A DNA stretch of 64,000 nt, taken from NCBI RefSeq assembly GCF_001280085.1, contig NZ_LGED01000136.1:62001-126000 (forward strand), in the 5' to 3' direction. This document shows positions 44,186-54,113 of the stretch, in pieces; position 1 is the first letter of the stretch, and each line of letters starts with the position of its first letter. The position numbers and the translations under genes were made by a program. The notes under the pieces are model-generated. The model was not told the origin of the DNA. It saw nothing but the letters and a program-made list of their open reading frames with translations, and did no database searches. The DNA is from Saccharothrix sp. NRRL B-16348 (GTDB lineage: Bacteria; Actinomycetota; Actinomycetes; Mycobacteriales; Pseudonocardiaceae).

Positions 44186-45066
44186 GGTACGACCGCTGCT
44201 GCCCGGTCATACGACCTGCCTGACATTCGTCACCAGCCGGGACCAGCTCACCGGTCTGGTCGCCCGAGAAGGCGCGCGTCCGATCACCTTGAAGGTGCTG
44301 GAGGACAACGAGGCCATCGAGTTGTGGAGGCGAAGACTCGGTGCGCAACGGGTGGAAGCCGAACCCGGCGCCGTCAGAAGGCTTATCCGACTCTGCGCGC
44401 GTTTGCCGCTCGCGCTGGCCTTGGTGGCAGCGCGCGCCATGACGCAGCAGGATCTAGCGCTCGCGACCCTGGCCGAGGAGTTGCGGGACGAGCAGCGACG
44501 GTTCGACTCTCTCGACGCCGGTGACGACCACGGCGGTGCCCGCGCGGTGTTCTCCTGGTCCTACCGTGCCCTCAGCCGCGACGCCGCCGGTCTGTTCCGC
44601 CTCCTCGGGTTGCACCCCGGCACCACCGTCAGCGCGGCCACGGCGGCCGCCCTCGTGGGTGTTCTCCCGGCCCAAGTGGGAGCTCCGATGGTCGAACTGG
44701 TCCGGGCGCACCTGGTGGAGCGGCTCAGCTCAGGGCGCTACCAATTCCATGACCTGCTGCGAAGCTACTCCGCGGAACTGGCCGCCGCGGAGGAGCCCGA
44801 CGCCCACCGTCGAGCCGCGGTGCGTCGGATTGCTCGACTTCTACGTTCAGACCTGTGCGGCCGCGGACCGTCAGATCGCACCGCAGCGTGAGCGCATCGC
44901 CCTGCAACAGCCGACCGAGGAGGTACAACCGCTCGACATCGTCGGCGAACAGCAGGCGCTGGACTGGTTCGTCGCAGAACGTGCTGCGGTTCCGGGCCTC
45001 CATCGCCGATGAGCACGGCCACGCGGACCTGTTGTTCGGGGTGAGTTGGACGTCGGTACGCGCCTG
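44186..45066 (+). pseudogene. AfsR/SARP-type STAND regulator fragment
   Basis: The main frame gives RPLLPGHTTCLTFVTSRDQL, LARLPLALALVAARAM-like text, VFSWSYRALSRDAAGLFRLL, LHPGTTVSAATAAALVG and YQFHDLLRSYSAELAA, the C-terminal half of NB-ARC domains in AfsR-family regulators. The start (SARP domain, Walker A) is missing, replaced by ISL3 sequence. A frameshift near 44835 moves sense to the adjacent frame (LDFYVQTCAAADRQIAPQRE). The TPR region is cut at about 45066. Non-functional. Confidence 0.7.
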
Positions 45067-45108
45067 AACGTCGGCGACCGTAGCCAGAGAGGCGACCACC
45101 GCATCGCC

Positions 45109-46473
45109 CTACTGCGTCAAGTCGCCCACCTGCGTGGGTTGATCGCCGGCTGCGTCGGGTAGCAGCAGCCACGAGTAGGTGTCGGCAGCCAGTACGCCGA
45201 AGATCGGCGGTACGGTGTAAGCGTCCGGTTGGGACAGATCCACCCGTCCTCCGGAGAAGGTCGCGCGCTCGAAGTCCAGGGTTGCGCCGGAGAACGTCGC
45301 GCGCCAGAAGTCGACGGTTGCGCCCGAGAACGTCGCGCGCCCGAAGTTGACGGTGCCGTCGGAGAACGTCGTGAACAGGAAGCGGACGTCACCGGCGGAG
45401 AACGTCGCTGCCTCGAAGTCGACGGTGCCGCCGGAGAACGTCGCCTGGTTGAAGTAGACTTTGCCGCCAGAAAACGTCGCCATCACGAAGTTGACGTGGC
45501 CGCCACCGGAGAACGTCGCCTGGCCGAAGTGGACGATGCCGCCGGAGAACGTCGCCCCCCAGAAGGTCACGGTACCGCCGGAGAAGGTCGCCCCCGCGAA
45601 TGCGACGGTCCCTCCGGAGAACGTCGCCTGGCTGAAGTCGACGGTGCCGCCGGAGAACGTCGCCTCCCAGAAGTTGACGGCGCCGCTGGAGACGGTCGCG
45701 TCTCGGAAAATCAGGTTGGTGTCGCCATCGATGGTTATTCCGCTGAAGTCGCCCCCGTCGAAGGTCGCTCCGGTGAAGTCGAAAGTCCGGCCTGCCCATG
45801 TCACGGGGGCGTCGGGGCGCAGGTGTGCGGCGATGACGCGGATCACCGTGTGCCGGACCTGCTGTTCCTCGCGGGGGTCTTCCCGTGCGGACTGCGGACT
45901 TGCCACCTGGGTCGGCGTGCGGTTGGTGCCGGGGCGTGGTTTGCGCAGGCCGATTCCCCGCCGCGCCGGAGGTGCGGGCAGTACAGCGGGAGGGTCGTAG
46001 GGCATCCGCAAGTAGGCACAGAGCACGTCGATGCACGTCTGCCGGTGGTCGTCCCAGTCGTCGGCCAGTGCCGCCATCGCGTAGACCCCGGCGAGCCGGA
46101 CCGCGGACTGGTCGGAGCCGAGCAGTTCGGACGCCTTGGTGAACCGGTCGGTGAAGACCTTGGTCTCCTCCCTCCGCTCGGCCGCCTCGCCGAGGCGCTG
46201 CTTGCGGTAGGCGACGGTCAACGCGATGACCCCACCGACACCGGCCACCACGGTCAGGGCGATCTTGACCGCGTCGAACTTCTCCTGCGTGCCGGCCGGG
46301 GTCTTGGTCGCCGGGGTCAGGGGCGGTCGCCCGAGCAGCAGCCACAGCGACCAGGCCGTGCCCGCGGCGACCAGGACGCCGAGCGCCGACCACAGCGCGA
46401 GGTGCCCGATGAACGGCAGGCGGAGCGTCCGCGGCGATCTCCTCGGGCGGCTCCTCCCGCGGGGTAGGCGCAT
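45109..46473 (-). CDS. Membrane protein with twelve ~12-residue ATFSGG repeats (pentapeptide-like)
   Basis: 454 residues from ATG 46473. Two N-terminal membrane helices (HLALWSALGVLVAAGTAWSLWLLLG and VKIALTVVAGVGGVIALTVAY), a helical stalk with cytoplasmic segment ASELLGSDQSAVRLAGVYAMAAL as in many pentapeptide-repeat proteins, then FTGATFDGGDFSG and about twelve near-identical units of the form ATFSGG(T)V.F.. . The regular F every few residues fits a right-handed quadrilateral beta helix, though the 12-residue register is unusual. Function unknown. A longer upstream frame belongs to phage debris. Confidence 0.7.
   Translation of the reverse strand: MRLPRGRSRPRRSPRTLRLPFIGHLALWSALGVLVAAGTAWSLWLLLGRPPLTPATKTPAGTQEKFDAVKIALTVVAGVGGVIALTVAYRKQRLGEAAERREETKVFTDRFTKASELLGSDQSAVRLAGVYAMAALADDWDDHRQTCIDVLCAYLRMPYDPPAVLPAPPARRGIGLRKPRPGTNRTPTQVASPQSAREDPREEQQVRHTVIRVIAAHLRPDAPVTWAGRTFDFTGATFDGGDFSGITIDGDTNLIFRDATVSSGAVNFWEATFSGGTVDFSQATFSGGTVAFAGATFSGGTVTFWGATFSGGIVHFGQATFSGGGHVNFVMATFSGGKVYFNQATFSGGTVDFEAATFSAGDVRFLFTTFSDGTVNFGRATFSGATVDFWRATFSGATLDFERATFSGGRVDLSQPDAYTVPPIFGVLAADTYSWLLLPDAAGDQPTQVGDLTQ
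45240..45690. repeat. Tandem 36-bp coding repeats
   Basis: Units close to GCGACGTTCTCCGGCGG... repeat about twelve times every 36 bases (one unit 39), encoding the ATFSGG array. High identity between units suggests recent expansion by slippage or unequal crossing-over. Confidence 0.75.
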
Positions 46474-46549
46474 GATCGACGAGTCCTCCCGACCTCGGCA
46501 GCTGTCCACCTGATTAACCAAGACTGCCCGCCTGGCACCACGCTGACCG

Positions 46550-46731
46550 GGCATTTCACTCCGAAGCGTGACCCTTCGTCGGTCGCCACCCGTCGCACAC
46601 ACCCAGCTCACCGGCAGACCACGCAGAGTCTCGATGATGTTCTTGTCGGTCACCTCGGCCTCGCCGTCCACGAACGTGACGCCCAGATCGTGGACGACGA
46701 GCTGCGGGTGTCGAGCGCTGACGAACTTCAC
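46550..46731 (-). pseudogene. Small phage-type gene fragment
   Basis: ATG 46731 opens MKFVSARHPQLVVHDLGVTF, GEAEVTDKNIIETLRGLP, resembling small proteins encoded near capsid genes in actinophages. The frame then runs without a stop into the pentapeptide-like gene, so its own 3' end is lost. Call from memory of similar short phage proteins. Confidence 0.35.
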
Positions 46732-47470
46732 GCGCCACCCCGGTTGGGCCGATGGTCAGGTTGGCGATCTTGCCGTGCGCGATTCTCCGGGCCGTACGCC
46801 AACGAGATCTCGCCGCAGATCATGTCCGCGACCCGCGACAGGCCAGTGTCGGCAACGATGTCCGCCTCCACCTTCTCGTAGTCGATGACCTCTCCGTCCG
46901 TGACGGTGATCCAGCCCTGGTCGACCCAGCGGGACACGCGGCCCTCGGTGCGTTCGTCCAGGAACGTCACCCCGGCTTCGGGCAGCCAGAACCACCACAG
47001 CGCGGGGGTGGCCGTCGATACCGTCCAGGACGATCAGGCACCAGGCGGTGAGGTCGAGTTTCGAGGCCCAGGTCGAGCCCGCCCAAGCGGGGCGGCGGGC
47101 CAGCTGCCGGCGCAGGGCGGCGAGCTCGTCGCGGATGGTGCCGGTGCACGCCGTGTACAGGTGCATGGGCATCCACAGCGACGCCTGGTTGACCCACTGG
47201 TTCAGCCGGAACTGCCGGAACGCGTTCTCTTGAGCGGGTCGTTGCGCGCTTCGAGGGCTCCTTCCCGCAGCGCGGTCAGCGACAGGAAGTCACCCACGGC
47301 CGGGTTGGCCTGGCACCAGTCCGCCTCGTCCCACGGGTCGGCGTCGGCGGGGTTGCCCGCAGTCGTGGCCGCGATCAGCAACGGGTTAGCGACCGTGGAG
47401 TAGCGGATGCCGTGCGTGCCACGACAGGTCACTCGCAGTCGGTCGGGACGCTTGCGCGGTAGCCGACCGG
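46732..47470 (-). pseudogene. Phage terminase large subunit remnant
   Basis: Minus strand over three frames: LLIAATTAGNPADADPWDEA, DWCQANPAVGDFLSLTALRE, LARRPAWAGSTWASKLDLTA, then GVTFLDERTEGRVSRW-like text and VEADIVADTGLSRVADMICG. This is the order of the middle/nuclease region of terminase large subunits (DEADW..ANPA.G..., G.DL....DLTA). The N-terminal ATPase is missing. A prophage scar. Confidence 0.6.
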
Positions 47471-47540
47471 AGCCCCCCGTTACCTAATGAGTGCCGAACG
47501 ACCCGCTGAGGATCAAGGACGCCTTCCCGTTACCTGACAT

Positions 47541-47830
47541 GTGAAGGTCTTGAAAGAGATCGGCGGCTTGGCCCAGCGGGTCGTTCCCAAGCTGGCCTTC
47601 GCCAAGGCCCAGACCGCCACCGTCCGCGCCGTGTCCCCACGTCTGGGTGCTGGCCGAACCCGCGGTCTTCCGCGGCAGGCGCTTCGGCAACTTCGTGCTC
47701 CTGGGCTCCCAGGTCGAACTGCCCGTAGCCGCCCTCACCAGGCTGACCGCCTGCGACCCGTTCCCCGGACGGGTCGAACACGACGACTCACTGATCCGCT
47801 TCATCGACGGCGCCACCCACCACGGACGAG
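47541..47830 (+). pseudogene. Spermidine-synthase-like C-terminal fragment
   Basis: Plus strand: PKLAFAKAQTATVRAV, then in the next frame VLAEPAVFRGRRFGNFVLLG, RLTACDPFPGRVEHDDSLIR, FIDGAT. This follows the end of spermidine synthase-like methyltransferase-fold proteins (RGRRFGN.VL..S..., A.DPFP.RV......F..GA). A frameshift near 47640 and no start: a dead fragment beside ISL3. Confidence 0.6.
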
Positions 47831-47934
47831 ACCGACACCCAATCGCCACCGCCACCCAAGGGCACCTGGGGCCCGCCCGGCGACTGATCCCGCCGAGTCC
47901 CGCGTGCCGTGATCAACTTCCTTGGGTCCGTGCG

Positions 47935-49024
47935 AGCGTCGGTTCGCGGTCTGTGATTACGATGGGTTGGCGGACCTGCTGCCGCACCTGGCCGGCATGG
48001 TGGTCGAGAAGATCGAGCAGGCACCGGACGGGGTGCGGATCTGGGTATCCGCCCAGGCGGATATGCGTACCTGCTCATCATGCGGGGTCGGGTCACGCCG
48101 GGTACACAGCCACTACGACCGTCGGGTGGCCGATACGCCGGTGGCGGGATCGCCGGTGGTGCTGTGGCTGCGGATGCGCCGCTTCTTCTGCGACAACGGG
48201 ACCTGTCCGGTCAGGACGTTCGCCGAGCAGGTGGACGGTGTGACAGTGCGCACGCGGAGGAGCCCGGGGCTGCAGGGGATGTTGGAGTCGATCGGTCTGG
48301 CGGTGGCGGCTCGTGCCGGAGCCCGGTTGGCCGGTCGCCTCGGCCTGGTGACCGGCCAGGACACGTTGTTGCGCCTGGTCCGCGCCGTCCCCGACCCGCC
48401 GATCGGGCCGGTCACGGTGCTGGGGTCGACGACCTCGCGTTCAAACGCCGCCGCAGCTACGGGACCATCCTGCTGGACATGGCCACCCACCGGCCGATCG
48501 ACCTGCTCGCCGACCGCACCGCGGACAGCCTCACCGAGTGGCTCCACTCGCACCCGGCGTGGCCGTCGGCTGCCGTGATCGTGCCGGCGCGCACGCCGAA
48601 GGTACGCGCCTGGGCGCACCCGACGCCCGGCAAGTGGCCAACCGCTGGCACCTCTGGCACGGCCTGGCCGACCACATCGAGAAAACGATCAGACAGCACC
48701 GCCACGACCTGCGCGACCCCGAATCAGGAGGTCCCGAACCTGTCTCGGATCCCGTTGCCCCATCGGACGTGGAACAGATCGCGATCGCTGCGGACGTCGA
48801 CCGCATCGAGGCGCAAGCCGTGGTCGCCTGGATCCGTGAGCACTACCGTGCAGTGCAGCAGTCGCTGGCCCAGGGTGAATCGATCAGCGGCATCTCGCGG
48901 TCGCTGCGGCTGGACCGCAAGACAGCGCGGCGGTTCGCCCGGGCCGCGAACGCCGACATCGATCACGCGCTTGATCCGCAAGGGCGGTCGGAACTGACCG
49001 ACATCCGCAGTCAGTTCCGACCTA
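47935..49024 (+). pseudogene. ISL3-family transposase N-terminal part, frameshifted
   Basis: Frame 1 from about 47950: LLPHLAGMVVEKIEQAPDGV, zinc-finger CSSCGVGSRRVHSHY and CDNGTCPVRTFAE, up to PIGPVTVLG; frame 2: VDDLAFKRRRSYGTILLDMA (first catalytic Asp), ADRTADSLTEWL; frame 3: AHAEGTRLGAPDARQVANRW, WHLWHGLADHIEK, ISRSLRLDRKTARRFARAA. It ends near 49024 in the HTH-like region. The missing C-terminal part corresponds to the fragment at 43880. Two frameshifts; inactive. Confidence 0.8.
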
Positions 49025-49518
49025 CATAGCCACCAACCTCGTGGCCGCCCTGCAGGGTGCCCCGGTCGAGCTGCCCCGTCTGGCGTACACGGGCCCAGTG
49101 GTGCCAGACCGCCAGCTCGCGCACCCGCGGCCGCCCAGGGACCGAGCTCTTGTCCAGTAGCGCCAGGATCGGCACCCCGAAATCCAACACCAACGGTGCA
49201 CCGCCGAACATCGCCGGCGCGCTGTCCATCGCGCTGTCACTGACCACGCCCACCGTCACCACGTAGGGCGTGGTCAACCCCCGGCCCTCCAGGGACGCCT
49301 CGAGCCGCCGATGCTCCAGACCGGGCGCCGAGCGCGGCAGCAACACCGCCTGGTCCACCGTGATGTAGAGCGCCCGACGCGGCCGTGCCGATCGGAACGC
49401 CGCCCACACCGCCCAACAGCCCAGCACGACCGCCACCACGATCCCGACGATCGTCCAGACCGTGCCCGAGGCGTACCAGGGCTCCCCTGCCGACAACGAC
49501 TGCTGACCTAACGGCATC
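49011..49518 (-). pseudogene. Membrane protein of unknown family, 3' end cut by ISL3 remnant
   Basis: From ATG 49518: one N-terminal helix (VWTIVGIVVAVVLGCWAVWAAF), then RPRRALYITVDQAVLLP and a beta-rich soluble domain (TPYVVTVGVVSDSAMDSAPA, GAPLVLDFGVPILALL). This layout (single helix, RPRR.L.Y..., P.VV.V.L...) is widespread in actinobacteria but uncharacterised. The sense ends where the ISL3 sequence begins, so the C-terminus is probably lost. A longer upstream frame to 49613 is possible. Confidence 0.5.
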
Positions 49519-49676
49519 CGGTCATCCAAGCAGTCCGCAGTCCGGTGCCCAACGGGCAGCCAGCGCGATGGCGTGAGCACATCGTTGGCAACCGCGCGGT
49601 GACGCAGCACCACAGGCCAACCGCTCGGCGGCTCGCGCTCAGCCTCGACTTCGCCGTCACCGAACGGCTCGGTTGA

Positions 49677-50552
49677 TCAGCGCCCCAGGTGCCGCAGCGC
49701 CGCGTCCAGAATCGGGACCAACTCTTCGGGCAGCGTGTAGTCGTGCACAGTCGTCGACCGCGGCTGGGTCGGGTCGGTGCAGGGGATGGCCACGCGCAGC
49801 CGTTCACCGGTGCCGTCCTTGCGCCCGCCCAGCACCCGGCGAGCCGCGGTGTTCAACGTCAGGGTCATGTAGCGCAGATTCTTCTCGCCGGTCAGCTCAC
49901 GCAGCCTGGTCACGGTCGCGGTGCCGCCCTCCTCGATCAGCGCGCGCAGGAACACCGACCCGCTGGGGCAGCGCCAGGCGCAGGATCTCCTCGGCCGCCT
50001 CGACCGTCCAGCGCACGCCCCCGACGCGGCGGGCGGGCACGACGTCGTCCCGACCGGGTGCCGATCCGGCATCGTGGGTGGCTTTCGCCTGGGCCACCGT
50101 GTTCGCCGTACTGTCGCAACCGGTCGTGCCTGTGACGGGTGCGCGGGTGCCGGGGCGCGCACGGTGATGACGTGTCCGAGGCCGACCAGGTGGGCCAGCA
50201 CTGGTCCGGCGCAGCCGCGGCACAACGGCTGTCCCGGTCGAGGGAGGGCAGGGGCGTCGTAGTGCACGACGATCTCGGAGTCAGCGGCCACGCAGGAGTC
50301 GCAGTCCTCGTGAGCGTGAGGGTAGGGCCAGGCTGCCACCCCGGAATTCTGGCCCGCGTGGGGCATCGGCGCGGGTCCACCACGCCGCCTCCACCCTGCC
50401 GGCCGCGTAGCAGTGCGGGCACTATCCGGGCGCGCGAGGGTGCGGGTGGCGTTGAGGGTCAGGCGCAGATGCGCCGGCTCCCCCACCCAGTCGAGCATGA
50501 CCTGAACGAAGTCGGCAGAAGACATGGCTGGACGGTGCGGGCGGCGTGTCAC
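49677..50552 (-). pseudogene. Unknown protein with CxxC pairs, probably frameshifted
   Basis: Pieces of coherent sequence lie in different frames: SSADFVQVMLDWVGEPAHLR near 50515; EDCDSCVAADSEIVVHYDA with CRGCAGPVLAHLVGLGHVI (two CxxC pairs, zinc-ribbon-like) in the middle; VRWTVEAAEEILRLALPQRV; and finally FLRALIEEGGTATVTRLREL with DYTLPEELVPILDAALRHL. Together they suggest one ~280-residue gene with two or more indels. No family recognised. Confidence 0.35.
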
Positions 50553-50691
50553 CGACGTGCGGACAGCAGCGCGTCGGCCAGGCGCTGCCCGAGACCGACC
50601 CCGACTCCGATCAGCAGCGCGGTCACACCGTTCGGGCGCGTCGCCGCGCTCGGAGTCGCTGTCGCGGACTGACTGGCCTGGGTGGACGCCT

Positions 50692-51690
50692 CTAGAGGTG
50701 GCCCCGACGAGTCCGATATCCCCTGATCAGGCCTGCAATCCCGATCGTCGGGTTCGAAGGATCAGACCAGATGGGGTCGCCGTGCTTCGGCGATCCGGGC
50801 AGCCGGCACCCACCGGTCCGGGTCGACGTCCACCGTGATCTCGGCCAGCGGTTCACCGGCCAGGCGACGCCCTCGGTCACGGGCCACGCCCGTAGCGTGC
50901 CGTGGCCGGGACGCAGCGGCACCAGCCGATCCCCCGCGCGCAGCGCGATCACCTGCACCGGGCCGCGCCCGTCATAGGCGAGTTCGTCGACCACGTGCGG
51001 ATCGGCTCGCACCTGGTCCCACCACGGCGTCCACCACGGCCGCCGCCAAGCGCGCGACGACCGCCTGGCACAGCGCCGCCGAAGCGACGTTGACCAGCAC
51101 CCTGTCGACCACCATGCAGCCGCCCCCGCGAACGCCCGGCTCCGCCGCCACCGCAGCTGAGGACGGCGAGCCCGAACGCCAGGTCCATCTCGACTACCAC
51201 CTCGGGCGCGGTGGTCGAGGCGCACGACGCGCGGTGAATGGGGCCGCGACGCACCGGTGCTAAGCCGACGGACAGCAGCACCCAGTGGTTGACCGGACCA
51301 CAGAAGCGGTAGCCCCGCTTGACCAGGCCAACCATGACCTCGCATATCTGCTCCGGCGACTTGTGCTCGTTGTCGGGCCTGCGGCTTGGATCCACTTGGC
51401 GAAGCTGGTCAGCGTGTGCAGCTCGGGGTCCACGGAGGTCGGGCGAACCCGAACCTCAGCTCGTCCGGTGGTTGCCCGCCCTGGACGGCTCGGAACGGCC
51501 GTGAGTGATGACGCAGCAGGTGCACGTCCAACTGCTCGATCTCGTTGCGAAGCCGCTGGATCGTGAACCGGTCGGGCGACGTGGACTGGACTCTGGCCGC
51601 TGTTGCGCCGACGCGGGGGTCGGAGCTTGAGCGGGGTGCTTGTCCTGTGTGCGGCGGGCCCCGCTGCGCCAACAGCGGGGGCCCACCTGA
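50692..51690 (-). pseudogene. Degenerate unknown gene
   Basis: The minus strand shows plausible coding pieces in shifting frames: DRFTIQRLRNEIEQLDVHLL (near 51570), LTSFAKWIQ, SPEQICEVMVGLVKRGYRFC with PVNHWVLLSVGLAP (near 51300), and VVDELAYDGRGPVQVIALRA with GTLRAWPVTEGVAWPV (near 50950). No domain identified. Possibly one gene with several frameshifts. Confidence 0.35.
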
Positions 51691-52111
51691 CCGATGCTGT
51701 GTCCGGGCTGTCGGACCTGACTTCGGGAGGGAACCTCACATGAGGAGTGGGCTTCCGCGACCAACGGTAGGGCCGCCCACCCGTCCCCACCACCGACGGA
51801 AATCGTTCTGGACGTCCGTCCTGGAGACCCGTCGGCGTGGCTGGCCACCGGGAATCCCGTGCTCACCCGCACCCGCACCCGCAATATCCGTGACACAGGT
51901 CACATTCACTCGTGGGGGTGTTGGACGTCCTGGACGTTTCCGACACTGGGAGCACGCCCTGGTTAGGGCAATCATGGACTGGCCAGGGTGATCCGTTCCT
52001 CCCGCCGGGCGGGAGCCGCTTCCATCGGCGCCAACCGAGGACGCGGCTGCGGACGACCCTGACGTGTCCGGGCTGTCATACCAAGTCCACGGCGACGGGA
52101 GCAGGTGCGTG
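51691..52111. other. Gap upstream of the HTH-membrane gene
   Basis: No gene seen. GTGAC-ACAG-GTCAC at 51890-51903 is a small inverted repeat. GACGGGAGCAGG precedes the ATG at 52112. Probable promoter region of that gene. Confidence 0.3.
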
Positions 52112-53239
52112 ATGTCCGAGGATTCAGCGTTACCCGATGGAACTTCCCCGCAGACCGGTCCGCTCGAGAAACCGGTGACGGAGCGCCTACGTCATGCGCT
52201 GACCGAGCGGTGGGACGAAGCGGGCAGGCCGTCGAGGTGGGACATGGCCCGACGCATCAGCGTCGACTTCCGCAGCTTCCCCGAGCTCACCGCGGACATC
52301 CACAACCTGCCGTGGCAGTCCGTGCGGCTGTTCCTGCTGGGCTGCGGCGAGCCGGCGTCCAGGATGTCCTACTGGAAAGAGTTCTGGCAGCAGGCCAACG
52401 CCGACCGGCCGACGGCGAGCCGTCATCTTCGGGTGGTCAAGACGGGCCGGCGGACGCGCCGCAAGCAGCCCGGCGACTACCCCGTCTCCCAGATCACCCT
52501 CACCGCCCAACGGGCAGGCAGCATCCGTCTGTTCGTCCAGTCGATGGACGACCTGCGCGACGCCGCCGGCCTGTCCTACGCCGACATCGGCAACGCCGGC
52601 ATCCGGGGAATGTCCCGCAGCACCGCGCACGCCATCCTGTCGCACCCCGACCAGTTGCCCACCCGCACACAGGTCGAGGTCTTCACCAGACTGTGCGGGA
52701 TCTCCGCCGCCGATGTGGACCTGTGGGTGGAGGGCTGGGCCAGGCTCGCCGAACACCATGTCGCCCCCGTCTCCGCGCCGGTACCCAGCGCGCCGGTCGC
52801 CGACGTGTACGAGCCGGACGTCAAACCCCGCAGCCGGCCGCAGACGACCCCCGTCCGGACCGCCGTGCCGCCCCCCGTCGAGATCGCCGATCCCCCGCCT
52901 CCGGCAGATCCCGCTCCCGCGGACCACCCGACACCCACGCCGCAGATCGTCATCCACCAGCACGGACCCGCCGCCGTGCCGGTCAAGACACTGCTGCTGT
53001 GCACCCTGCTGCTGCTGGTCAGCGCCGGAACCGGCGCGGGCATGTGGCTGCTGGGCATCCCCGTCGAGGTCATCGGCTGGACCTACTTCACCGCCGTCAT
53101 GCTCTCCTCCTGCTGGCTGCTGCACCACAAACTGCTCAACCCGGACACCAGCGCGAATCAACAGCCCGGCTACCTCGAGGACGACGAGGCCGTGTTCGGC
53201 GTGGACCGCAAGGCCGCGCCTCCGGTCATCGGCCTTTGA
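52112..53239 (+). CDS. Cytoplasmic HTH-like protein with C-terminal membrane helices
   Basis: 375 residues from ATG 52112 (MSEDSALPDG). The N-terminal helical half reads RLRHALTERWDEAGRPSRWD, then FVQSMDDLRDAAGLSYADIG with SRSTAHAILSHPDQLPTRTQ, a pattern of bacterial XRE/HTH-like domains seen twice. A Pro-rich linker (PPPPADPAPADHPTPTPQ) leads to two membrane helices (TLLLCTLLLLVSAGTGAGMW and EVIGWTYFTAVMLSSCWLL). Membrane-tethered HTH proteins of this type are common in actinomycete accessory regions. Target unknown. Confidence 0.55.
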   Translation: MSEDSALPDGTSPQTGPLEKPVTERLRHALTERWDEAGRPSRWDMARRISVDFRSFPELTADIHNLPWQSVRLFLLGCGEPASRMSYWKEFWQQANADRPTASRHLRVVKTGRRTRRKQPGDYPVSQITLTAQRAGSIRLFVQSMDDLRDAAGLSYADIGNAGIRGMSRSTAHAILSHPDQLPTRTQVEVFTRLCGISAADVDLWVEGWARLAEHHVAPVSAPVPSAPVADVYEPDVKPRSRPQTTPVRTAVPPPVEIADPPPPADPAPADHPTPTPQIVIHQHGPAAVPVKTLLLCTLLLLVSAGTGAGMWLLGIPVEVIGWTYFTAVMLSSCWLLHHKLLNPDTSANQQPGYLEDDEAVFGVDRKAAPPVIGL

Positions 53240-53288
53240 GCGGGCCCCATCCCGCACAACCACCACCCCGACGACGGAGACGGGTCAC

Positions 53289-53495
53289 ATGTCCACGCCC
53301 CATGCGCCGCTGTTCACCCTCCGACTCGCGCTGATCCTCCTGCTGGCCCTGGTGTGCGGAGGCGTCGCCGGACTGCTCACTTGGCTGGCCGGCGACAACA
53401 TCCCCGCCGCCATCCTGGGCGGCCTCACCGCCGCCGGCCTGTCCGCGATCGCCTTCCACAACCTGATCGAAAACCCGTCAGACACCCGCGACTGA
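53289..53495 (+). CDS. Small two-helix membrane protein
   Basis: 68 residues from ATG 53289, 50 bases after the HTH-membrane gene and on the same strand. Two hydrophobic stretches (LALILLLALVCGGVAGLLTW and AILGGLTAAGLSAIAF) and a short polar tail. It may be a partner of the preceding protein. No family recognised. Confidence 0.5.
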   Translation: MSTPHAPLFTLRLALILLLALVCGGVAGLLTWLAGDNIPAAILGGLTAAGLSAIAFHNLIENPSDTRD

Positions 53496-54113
53496 CAGTC
53501 CGGCCCGACGGCACCCGACACGATCGACTCGGCGACCTCGCGCACCCCGGGGTCCATCCGCTTGAGTTCGGAGATGACCCGTTCGCGGCTGACGACCTGG
53601 TCGGCGGGGTCTCGCAGTTGCAGATCGCCGTCGTCGACGTCGTCGATGCCGACCCGGGACGTTCCGCTCCATCTGCGGTGGCCGCGTTGCCAGGTGCGGA
53701 ACACGCCGGGAAAGACCGCTACGCATGCGCCGACGAAGAAGGTGGTCAGGGCCGCGCCGCCGTCGCTCGTCACGGCGCGTTGGTCGGACTCCACCAGTCC
53801 ACCCGCTAGCCGACCCCGACAGCCAGGGCTCCAGTCGAGGAGTCCTTGGGACTTGACCCTGGATGTTGGACACCAGACACACTTGGATGCTGACGATTCG
53901 GGTGGACAGGAGTCCCGTTCAGATGGTGATGAAGCATTACCCGCCGTCCGGGCCGAGGCGGTCGCGCTCTACCGGTCCCGCCCCGGTGCGATTGCGGAAC
54001 TCGTCGCCCTGTAGAACCCTGTCGCGAACCGCGCCCCGGCGCAGGGTGTTGAGAACCGATGGATGCCTGGCTCGCGGGATGTAGGGCGTTTTCGAGCCGC
54101 TGATCGTTGAGGA
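53496..54113. other. Gap with minor debris
   Basis: A minus-strand stretch (TTFFVGACVAVFPGVFRTW near 53730, SERVISELKRMDPGVREVAE-like text near 53560) could be part of a small membrane protein, without a clear start or end. At 53935-54014 plus, AEAVALYRSRPGAIAELVAL resembles an IS3-type OrfA helix. Nothing else recognised. Confidence 0.3.

Noticed and set aside
45240..45690. CRISPR array suggested by 36-bp periodicity
   Set aside because: The whole 36-bp unit repeats without unique spacers and encodes the ATFSGG protein repeats.
46567..46881. Plus-strand frames over the phage debris
   Set aside because: Opposite strand to recognisable terminase and small phage protein sequence; no features of their own.
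49057..49576. Plus-strand short frames after the ISL3 remnant
   Set aside because: Antisense to a membrane-protein gene with a clear helix; Pro/Arg/Thr-rich shadow.
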